Assembly (NCBI RefSeq): GCF_007066085.1
Contig: NZ_CP041405.1
Span: forward strand, 3,135,001 to 3,199,000
Length of the DNA stretch: 64,000 nt
Direction of reading: 5' to 3'
DNA from: Paenibacillus thiaminolyticus
GTDB lineage: Bacteria > Bacillota > Bacilli > Paenibacillales > Paenibacillaceae
Part shown: positions 57,451-64,000 of the stretch, one piece after another
Layout of the letters: each line of letters starts with the position of its first letter
Numbering within the stretch: position 1 is the stretch's first letter
Made by a program: the position numbers and the translations under genes
Notes under the pieces: model-generated
Seen by the model: only the letters and a program-made list of their open reading frames with translations
Database searches by the model: none
Told to the model about the DNA's origin: nothing

Positions 57451-60327
57451 TTATGCCTCTTGCGCTACGCTGCAGGCCGTCTCAAGCTGTGCGGTCCGCT
57501 CCCGGTCCCGTTCCAGAATCGGCTTCAAGTAGCGGCCCGTATAGGAGCCTGCCACCTTTACGACCTGCTCCGGCGTGCCGGTTGCCACAATCGTGCCGCC
57601 GCCGCTGCCGCCTTCCGGCCCGAGGTCAACCAAGTAATCGGCCGTCTTGATGACGTCGAGGTTATGCTCGATCACGAGTACCGTCTCGCCGGAATCCACC
57701 AGGCGATGCAGCACCTGCAGCAGACGGTCGATATCCGCGACGTGAAGACCGGTCGTCGGCTCGTCGAGAATATAGAACGTCTTGCCTGTGCTGCGGCGAT
57801 GCAGCTCCGCCGCGAGCTTCACCCGTTGGGCTTCGCCCCCGGACAGCGTCGTCGCCGGCTGGCCCATCTTCATGTAGCCAAGCCCGACATCAAGCAGCGT
57901 CTGGATTTTGCGTTGAATACGCGGCACGTTCTGGAAGAACTCCGCCGCATCCTCGATCGTCAGCTCCAGCACATCGGCGATGCTCTTGCCTTTATATTTC
58001 ACTTCCAGCGTCTCCCGGTTGTACCGTTTGCCTTTGCACACTTCGCAAGGAACGTATACATCGGGCAGGAAGTGCATCTCAATCTTGATAATTCCGTCGC
58101 CCCGGCAGGCCTCGCAACGGCCTCCCTTGACGTTGAAGCTGAAGCGGCCCTTCTTGTAGCCGCGAATCTTCGCTTCATTCGTCGTCGAGAACAGATCGCG
58201 GATATCATCGAATACGCCGGTATAGGTCGCCGGGTTAGAGCGTGGCGTCCGTCCGATAGGCGATTGGTCGATATCGACGACCTTGTCGATATGATCGAGG
58301 CCGCGGATCTCCTTGTACTGGCCGGGACGCACCTTCGCCCGGTTCAGATCCCTCGCCAACGTCTTATACAAAATCTCGTTCACGAGCGTCGATTTGCCGG
58401 AGCCGGAGACGCCGGTCACCGCCGTGAACACGCCAAGCGGGAACTTCACGTTCACGCTGCGCAGATTGTTCTCCTTGGCGCCGACGATTTCGAGCCATCG
58501 GCCGTCGGGCGCGCGGCGCTTCGACGGGACCGGAATGAACTTGCGACCGCTCAAATATTGGCCGGTAAGCGAATGCTTGTCCTTCATGATCTCTTCCGGC
58601 GTCCCTTCGGCGATAACCTGCCCGCCGTGAATTCCGGCGCCCGGACCGATATCGATAATATGGTCCGCCGCTAGCATCGTGTCCTCGTCATGCTCGACGA
58701 CGATAAGCGTGTTGCCGAGATCGCGCATATGCTCCAGCGTCTGAATCAAGCGATCGTTGTCGCGTTGATGCAGCCCGATGCTCGGCTCGTCCAATATATA
58801 CAGCACGCCCATCAGGCTGGACCCGATCTGGGTCGCAAGCCGGATGCGCTGGGCTTCACCGCCGGACAGCGTTCCCGCCGCGCGGCTTAGCGTCAAGTAA
58901 TCCAGCCCGACGTTCACCAGGAAGCCAAGCCGGGCGTTGATCTCTTTCAGAATGAGATGGGCGATCAACTGCTCCTTCTCCGTCAGCTCCAGACCCGAGA
59001 AGAAACGCTGCGCCTCCCCAATAGAGAGCGCCGTCACATACGCTATATTTTGATCATTGATGGTAACGGCGAGACTTTCCTTGCGCAGCCGATGCCCTTT
59101 GCAGGTGCCGCATGGCTTGGCGCTCATGAAGCCTTCAATATGCTCGCGGATTCCTTCCGATGCCGTCTCGCGATAGCGCCGTTCCAGGTTATGAATAATC
59201 CCCTCGAACGCCACCTGCGCTTCCTTCTTGTGACCGAAGTCGTTCTCGTAGCGGAAGCGCACCTTCTCTCCTCCCGTGCCATGCAGCAGCTTCGTCATCT
59301 GCTCTGGCTCCAGCTGCGACACCGGCACGTCCGTCGGTATGCCGTAATGCTCGCATACTGACTGCAGGAACTGCGGGTAGTAGTTCGACGTGCTGCCTGC
59401 CCACGCCTCGAACGCGCCGTCCTCGATCGTCTTCTGGGAGTCCGGAACGAGCAGCTCCGGATCGACGATCATCTTGACGCCGAGACCGTCGCAATCCGGG
59501 CAAGCGCCGAACGGACTGTTGAAGGAGAACATTCGTGGCGACAGCTCATCGATGCTGAAGCCGCACTCCGGACAAGCCAGATTCGAGCTGAAGACCAGCT
59601 CTTCTTCGCCGATGATATCGACGATAATCCGCCCGCCCGACATATGGAGCGCCGTCTCGATCGAGTCGGCCAGCCGCGCCTGCACATCGTCCTTCACGAC
59701 AATCCGGTCGACGACCACTTCAATATTATGCTTCCGGTTCTTCTCCAGCTCGATCGTCTCCGACACGTCACGAATCTCGCCGTCGACGCGCACCCGCACG
59801 AAGCCCTGCTTCTGAATGTCGGCGAAGACGCCCTTATGCTCGCCCTTGCGCCCGGAGATAACCGGCGCCAGAATCTGCAGCCGGGTCCGCTCCGGATACG
59901 CCATAATGCGGTCTACCATTTGCTCGACCGTCTGCGACGTAATCTCGAGGCCGTGTACCGGACAATGAGGCCGCCCAATCCGCGCGTACAGCAGCCGCAA
60001 ATAGTCGTAAATCTCCGTTACCGTTCCAACGGTGGAACGCGGGTTGCGGCTCGTCGTCTTCTGGTCGATGGAGATGGCGGGCGACAGGCCGTCAATCGAA
60101 TCTACGTCCGGCTTCTCCATCTGCCCGAGGAACTGGCGCGCATAGGCGGAGAGCGACTCCACATAACGGCGCTGGCCTTCGGCATAAATCGTATCGAACG
60201 CCAGCGAGGATTTGCCCGAGCCGCTCAATCCGGTGAGCACGACGAACTTGTCGCGCGGAATCGTTACATCAATATTTTTCAGGTTGTGGGCCCGCGCCCC
60301 TTTGATCACGATATGTTCACTCGCCAA
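57451..60327 (-). CDS. uvrA: Excinuclease ABC subunit A
   Basis: A 958-residue ABC-type ATPase that finds DNA damage and loads UvrB. The N terminus [19 protein letters not shown], Walker [14 protein letters not shown] and a second, [13 protein letters not shown], are seen, with zinc-binding cysteines in CPECGF...CPDCDG and CEACRGDG...CEVCKG and two ABC signatures LSGGEAQR. The start is TTG at 60327, eight bases after GGGAGG; the frame extends nine codons to a GTG. It lies 52 bases after uvrB, in one operon. Confidence 0.97.
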   Translation of the reverse strand: MASEHIVIKGARAHNLKNIDVTIPRDKFVVLTGLSGSGKSSLAFDTIYAEGQRRYVESLSAYARQFLGQMEKPDVDSIDGLSPAISIDQKTTSRNPRSTVGTVTEIYDYLRLLYARIGRPHCPVHGLEITSQTVEQMVDRIMAYPERTRLQILAPVISGRKGEHKGVFADIQKQGFVRVRVDGEIRDVSETIELEKNRKHNIEVVVDRIVVKDDVQARLADSIETALHMSGGRIIVDIIGEEELVFSSNLACPECGFSIDELSPRMFSFNSPFGACPDCDGLGVKMIVDPELLVPDSQKTIEDGAFEAWAGSTSNYYPQFLQSVCEHYGIPTDVPVSQLEPEQMTKLLHGTGGEKVRFRYENDFGHKKEAQVAFEGIIHNLERRYRETASEGIREHIEGFMSAKPCGTCKGHRLRKESLAVTINDQNIAYVTALSIGEAQRFFSGLELTEKEQLIAHLILKEINARLGFLVNVGLDYLTLSRAAGTLSGGEAQRIRLATQIGSSLMGVLYILDEPSIGLHQRDNDRLIQTLEHMRDLGNTLIVVEHDEDTMLAADHIIDIGPGAGIHGGQVIAEGTPEEIMKDKHSLTGQYLSGRKFIPVPSKRRAPDGRWLEIVGAKENNLRSVNVKFPLGVFTAVTGVSGSGKSTLVNEILYKTLARDLNRAKVRPGQYKEIRGLDHIDKVVDIDQSPIGRTPRSNPATYTGVFDDIRDLFSTTNEAKIRGYKKGRFSFNVKGGRCEACRGDGIIKIEMHFLPDVYVPCEVCKGKRYNRETLEVKYKGKSIADVLELTIEDAAEFFQNVPRIQRKIQTLLDVGLGYMKMGQPATTLSGGEAQRVKLAAELHRRSTGKTFYILDEPTTGLHVADIDRLLQVLHRLVDSGETVLVIEHNLDVIKTADYLVDLGPEGGSGGGTIVATGTPEQVVKVAGSYTGRYLKPILERDRERTAQLETACSVAQEA

Positions 60328-60379
60328 TGTTTTAACCTCCCGCTTCGGGTCCACTCGAACCTCGTCAAGCCTCTAAATT

Positions 60380-62377
60380 CTAGTCCATCGCCCGCAATTC
60401 CATCAAGGCGTCGCGCAGCTCGGCCGCGCGCTCGAACTGCAGGTTCTTGGCCGCATCCTTCATTTCCTTCTCCAGCCGCTGAATGACCGTCTGGCGATCC
60501 TTCTTCGACATCTTATCCACTGACGCGCTGACATCATAGCCCGTCTTCGACTCTGCCGTCTTCGTCGCCTCGATGACTTCGCGGATTTTCTTCCGAATCG
60601 TCTGCGGCGTAATGCCATGCTTCTCGTTGTACGCCATCTGAATGGTGCGGCGCCGCTCCGTCTCCTTAATCGCCTTATCCATGGATTCGGTCATTTTGTC
60701 CCCATACATGATGACGTGGCCGTCGGCATTCCGGGCCGCCCGCCCGATCGTCTGAATGAGCGATCGCTCGGCGCGCAGGAAGCCTTCCTTATCCGCATCC
60801 AGTATGGCGACAAGCGACACTTCCGGCAGATCAAGCCCTTCTCTTAGCAGGTTAATCCCGATTAGCACATCATATACCCCAAGACGCAAATCGCGAAGCA
60901 GCATCATCCGCTCCAGCGTCTTGACGTCCGAGTGAAGATAGCGGACCTTGATTCCGATTTCCTTAAAATAATCGGTCAGATCCTCGGCCATTTTCTTCGT
61001 CAAGGTGGTGACCAGCACCCGTTCGTCCTTCTTCAGACGCAGACGAATCTCTTCAAGCAGATCGTCGATCTGCCCCTTCGTCGGCCGCACCTCGACGACC
61101 GGATCAAGCAATCCGGTAGGCCGGATAATCTGCTGGATCATCGTCGGGCAATGCTCCAGCTCATAAGGACCCGGCGTCGCCGAGACATAGATGGCCTGCG
61201 GCACCTTCGATTCGAATTCCTCGAAGCGAAGCGGCCGGTTATCCAAGGCCGAAGGCAGCCGGAACCCGTGCTCTACGAGCACTTCCTTCCGCGCCCGGTC
61301 CCCGTTGTACATTCCCCGAATCTGCGGCAGCGTCACGTGCGACTCATCGACGACGACGAGGAAATCATCCGGGAAGTAGTCCATCAGCGTATACGGCGTC
61401 GCCCCGGGCTCCCGGAATGTCAACGGTCCGGAATAGTTCTCGATGCCGGAGCAGAAGCCCATCTCCTGCATCATCTCAATGTCGTACCGAGTCCGCTGCT
61501 CGAGCCGCTGCGCTTCTAGCAGCTTGCCCTGGCTCCGCAGTTCTTCGAGCCGCTCCTCCAGCTCGCGCTCGATATTTTTCAATGCGATCTTCATCGTCTC
61601 CTCCGCCGTAACGAAGTGAGATGCCGGGAAGATGGCGATATGATCGCGCTCGCCGATAATCTCGCCTGTGAGCACGTCAATCTCGGTGATACGCTCGATC
61701 TCATCCCCGAACAGCTCGACGCGGACGGCATGCTCGCTCTTCGAGGCCGGGAAGATCTCAATGACATCGCCGCGCACCCGGAACGTGCCCCGGATGAAGT
61801 TCAGATCATTGCGCTGATACTGAATATCGACCAGCTTGGCCAGAATCGCATTGCGCGGCTTCTCCATCCCCGTCCGCAAGGACAGGACCAGATTCCCGTA
61901 TTCCATCGGAGATCCCAAGCCATAGATGCATGACACGCTGGCGACGATAATGACGTCCCGCCGCTCGAACAACGAGCTCGTCGCCGAGTGGCGCAGCTTG
62001 TCGATCTCTTCGTTGATGCTCGAATCCTTCTCAATATACGTATCGGAAGACGGAATGTACGCTTCCGGCTGATAATAATCGTAATAGCTGACGAAGTAGG
62101 ATACAGCGTTGTTCGGGAAAAATTCCTGAAACTCGCTGCACAACTGGGCCGCCAACGTCTTGTTGTGGGCAATGACCAGCGTCGGCTTGTTCAACTTGGC
62201 GATCGTCTGGGCAATCGTGAACGTCTTCCCCGTGCCCGTCGCTCCAAGCAGCGTCTGATGGCGCTTGCCCTCATGCACGCCCTCGACCAGCTTGTCGATC
62301 GCTCCCGGCTGATCTCCCTGTGGCGCAAATTCCGATACCAGCTCAAACGGCTTCGTCAACACTTCCCATTCCGCCAT
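60380..62377 (-). CDS. uvrB: Excinuclease ABC subunit B
   Basis: A 665-residue helicase-like repair protein. Seen: Walker [13 protein letters not shown], the beta-hairpin region [52 protein letters not shown] and the C-terminal UVR motif ([20 protein letters not shown]), which binds UvrC. First gene of the uvrB-uvrA operon. GGTGA lies just before the ATG at 62377. Confidence 0.97.
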   Translation of the reverse strand: MAEWEVLTKPFELVSEFAPQGDQPGAIDKLVEGVHEGKRHQTLLGATGTGKTFTIAQTIAKLNKPTLVIAHNKTLAAQLCSEFQEFFPNNAVSYFVSYYDYYQPEAYIPSSDTYIEKDSSINEEIDKLRHSATSSLFERRDVIIVASVSCIYGLGSPMEYGNLVLSLRTGMEKPRNAILAKLVDIQYQRNDLNFIRGTFRVRGDVIEIFPASKSEHAVRVELFGDEIERITEIDVLTGEIIGERDHIAIFPASHFVTAEETMKIALKNIERELEERLEELRSQGKLLEAQRLEQRTRYDIEMMQEMGFCSGIENYSGPLTFREPGATPYTLMDYFPDDFLVVVDESHVTLPQIRGMYNGDRARKEVLVEHGFRLPSALDNRPLRFEEFESKVPQAIYVSATPGPYELEHCPTMIQQIIRPTGLLDPVVEVRPTKGQIDDLLEEIRLRLKKDERVLVTTLTKKMAEDLTDYFKEIGIKVRYLHSDVKTLERMMLLRDLRLGVYDVLIGINLLREGLDLPEVSLVAILDADKEGFLRAERSLIQTIGRAARNADGHVIMYGDKMTESMDKAIKETERRRTIQMAYNEKHGITPQTIRKKIREVIEATKTAESKTGYDVSASVDKMSKKDRQTVIQRLEKEMKDAAKNLQFERAAELRDALMELRAMD

Positions 62378-62758
62378 AGCTTCACCGCACTTTCTTCCAA
62401 ATAATAATCGATATGCTCAACCCGTGAGCAAGAAGAAGCTTGCTGTCATGGGCTTCATGTTCCGCAGCTTGCCGCTTCGTTCCCGGAATAAGCCTTCCCG
62501 AACGGGCCACATTTCCGCTCAGGCCCAATTCCAGCGGTTCTGTAGGTCTCCCGAACCAAATAACAGGCCAAAATCTGCGTAAATTGCCGCTCCCTAAACT
62601 TTACCCGATAATGACCCGATAATAGGATCAGACAAGCAAGTGGAAAGAAGCGGGGTTCCGCCCACGAACGGCCTTCTCGCCCCCGCGAACTTCTATACGT
62701 GAAAGAGTACACAACTCGCAAACATCGCCAATCGGCTGCCATATACAGCCACAAATAA
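62378..62758. other. Long leader of uvrB
   Basis: About 380 bases between the candidate promoter and uvrB. A 99-codon minus-strand frame (62455-62754) has no family features. I see no riboswitch or terminator. Confidence 0.4.
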
Positions 62759-62770
62759 GAATGTTTGTTC
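62759..62770. promoter_or_regulatory. LexA-box-like site
   Basis: GAATGTTTGTTC differs by one base from the core GAAC-4-GTTC of the Bacillus SOS box. It starts right where the uvrB transcript should begin, a position that would let LexA block it. Confidence 0.5.
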
Positions 62771-62777
62771 CCTTTCG

Positions 62778-62806
62778 ATTATACTCTTTTCACGGTATGG
62801 ATGCAA
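62778..62806 (-). promoter_or_regulatory. Candidate promoter of uvrB-uvrA
   Basis: Minus strand: -35 TTGCAT (62801-62806), spacer exactly 17, perfect -10 TATAAT (62778-62783). The LexA-box-like site follows directly. Confidence 0.6.
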
Positions 62807-62838
62807 ATGGGAAATGTTAAATGGGAGAGGATTACAGT

Positions 62839-63651
62839 ATGGATAAAACAACAGTCATCGGGATTATCGCAGGATTAGCCGCGCTCATCGGCGGTTTCTT
62901 GTGGGAAGGCGGAAATATTGGCGGCTTATGGGAAAAAACGGCAGCGCTCATCGTTATTGGCGGCACCATCGCCGCAGTCGTCGTCAGCTTCCCGGGCAAG
63001 CGGCTCCGCAGCATTCCCCAGGCGCTGAAGATGGCCTTCGCGCACCGCGCGCCTCAGCCTGAGAAGCTCATCGACGATATCGTGGCGTTGAGCACGGTAG
63101 CGCGCCGCGAAGGAATGCTGTCCCTGGAAGACACGGTGCAGCGGCACGAGAATGAATATTTGCGAAGCGGCATGATGATGGTCATCGACGGCACGGAACC
63201 CGAGCTGGTGAAGCAGATGCTTGAGCTCGAGATGGACGCAATCGCCGAGAAGCACGAAGGCTATGCCAAAATATTCGAAGCCGCCGGCGGCTTCGCTCCG
63301 ACGATGGGGATTCTCGGTACGGTCATGGGACTGATTCACGTCCTCGGCAGCCTGAACGATCCTTCCATGCTCGGACCTGCGATTGCCGTCGCCTTCACGG
63401 CGACCCTGTACGGCGTAGCGACCGCCAACGTCATCTATCTGCCTATCGCTAGCAAGATTAAAGAGCGCAGCGCAGACGACATCCGCATCATGGAGATGAT
63501 GGAGTACGGCATTCTCGCCGTTCAGGCAGGTGAGAACCCGCAGATCGTGCGCAAAAAGCTGAGCTCCTTCCTGCTTGCCGAGGATGCGTTCGAGTCGCTC
63601 AAGGCGGATCCGTTGATGAAGCGGGGGATGATCCATGAGACGCAGAAGTAG
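62839..63651 (+). CDS. Flagellar motor stator protein, MotA/MotP family
   Basis: A 270-residue four-helix stator subunit. Helix 1 starts TVIGIIAGLAALIGGFLWEGG; the cytosolic loop carries the charged rotor-contact region (about 80-150). GGFAPTMGILGTVMGLIHVL and MLGPAIAVAFTATLYGVA are the conserved pore helices. The pattern MLGPAIAVAFTATLYG is closer to MotP (the sodium-type partner) than to MotA of Bacillus. The start at 62839 follows GAGAGG by eight bases; a longer frame adds six residues. It overlaps motB by 17 bases. Confidence 0.9.
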   Translation: MDKTTVIGIIAGLAALIGGFLWEGGNIGGLWEKTAALIVIGGTIAAVVVSFPGKRLRSIPQALKMAFAHRAPQPEKLIDDIVALSTVARREGMLSLEDTVQRHENEYLRSGMMMVIDGTEPELVKQMLELEMDAIAEKHEGYAKIFEAAGGFAPTMGILGTVMGLIHVLGSLNDPSMLGPAIAVAFTATLYGVATANVIYLPIASKIKERSADDIRIMEMMEYGILAVQAGENPQIVRKKLSSFLLAEDAFESLKADPLMKRGMIHETQK

Positions 63652-64000
63652 ACAACGGGCCCAGGAAGCCGCCAACCATGAACGTTGGCTTATCACCTAT
63701 GCCGATTTGATTACGCTGCTGCTCATTTTTTTCGTTATTATGTACGCCATGAGCCAGGTAGACGCCGTCAAGTACCACTCGCTGTCCGAGACGCTCCAGC
63801 AATCGTTCAAGAGCGGCAACACTCCGATGGACCAAGGCGCGGGCATCCTGGACGGAGCCTACACGAAGCCCGGCCAGACAGGAGCGCTGAAGACCGCCGA
63901 GGACGGGGGCTCCGGAGAAGTCGAGGAAGAGAAACCGGTCGCCATCGGCGTACTGACCGACAAGGACTTGGCGTTCCGCAAGCAGGAAGAACAGCTGAAG
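63635..64000 (+). CDS. Flagellar motor stator protein MotB/MotS family, N-terminal part
   Basis: The first 122 residues; the gene runs off the right edge. A basic cytosolic tail (RRRSRQRAQEAANHERW) leads into the single helix ITYADLITLLLIFFVIMYAMSQVDA, with the ion-binding Asp in YADLITLLL, as in all MotB proteins. An acidic linker follows. The OmpA-like wall-binding domain must lie beyond the window. It overlaps the motA-like gene, so the two are coupled. Confidence 0.93.
   Translation, partial: MRRRSRQRAQEAANHERWLITYADLITLLLIFFVIMYAMSQVDAVKYHSLSETLQQSFKSGNTPMDQGAGILDGAYTKPGQTGALKTAEDGGSGEVEEEKPVAIGVLTDKDLAFRKQEEQLK

Noticed and set aside
62455..62754. 99-codon minus-strand frame before uvrB
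   Set aside because: No ribosome site or motif; likely part of the uvrB leader.

Overview
This window comes from a spore-forming Firmicute of the genus Paenibacillus, very close to P. thiaminolyticus. The strongest clue is a secreted thiaminase I at 48848-50077. Its precursor carries the known catalytic Cys and Glu at exactly the positions expected from the P. thiaminolyticus enzyme. The pcrB-pcrA-ligA order, strong GGAGG ribosome sites, frequent GTG/TTG starts and an S-layer-glycan type locus agree with this. Most genes lie on the minus strand.

Layout. 1-1261: an HrtBA-like ABC exporter (ATPase cut by the window edge). 1560-3824: a secreted, CGTase-like GH13 amylase. 4185-9535: pcrB-pcrA-ligA. 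9715-13762: a small membrane protein, a SWIM-SNF2 helicase and a small frameshifted gene. 13885-36910: a surface glycan locus holding an initiating sugar-phosphate transferase, several glycosyltransferases, rmlACBD, a Wzm/Wzt-type ABC exporter and a WaaL-like ligase with a C-terminal repeat region. Its middle (about 21-34 kb) is visibly AT-rich and looks acquired. It resembles the slg locus that glycosylates the S-layer protein of P. alvei. 36935-38581: a complete IS4-family element with 13-bp inverted ends and a 10-bp target duplication, sitting inside a former terminator; its transposase is frameshifted. 38607-42271: galU and a U32 peptidase/RlhA-type gene. 42869-44149: a decayed IS110-family transposase. 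45256-47420: a small membrane protein and a sirohaem nitrite/sulfite reductase. 47533-47818: a short type I toxin gene. 47909-48682: a HAD phosphatase.

The most notable system is 48848-56467, an apparent eight-gene operon read on the minus strand behind a TPP riboswitch: thiM, thiD, thiE, a nucleoside-deoxyribosyltransferase-like hydrolase, a thymidylate-synthase-like hydroxymethylase, a SAM methyltransferase, a HAD-Nudix fusion, and thiaminase I. The middle genes match the logic of the bacimethrin (bcm) pathway of Clostridium botulinum: CMP to hydroxymethyl-CMP to hydroxymethylcytosine to its 2-O-methyl derivative. ThiD, ThiE and ThiM could then build 2'-methoxythiamin phosphate, while the exported thiaminase destroys thiamin outside the cell.

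Upstream of that operon lie two unrelated degenerate tandem-repeat arrays. Then come uvrB-uvrA behind a candidate LexA-controlled promoter, and the start of a motP/motB-like flagellar stator pair that runs off the window.
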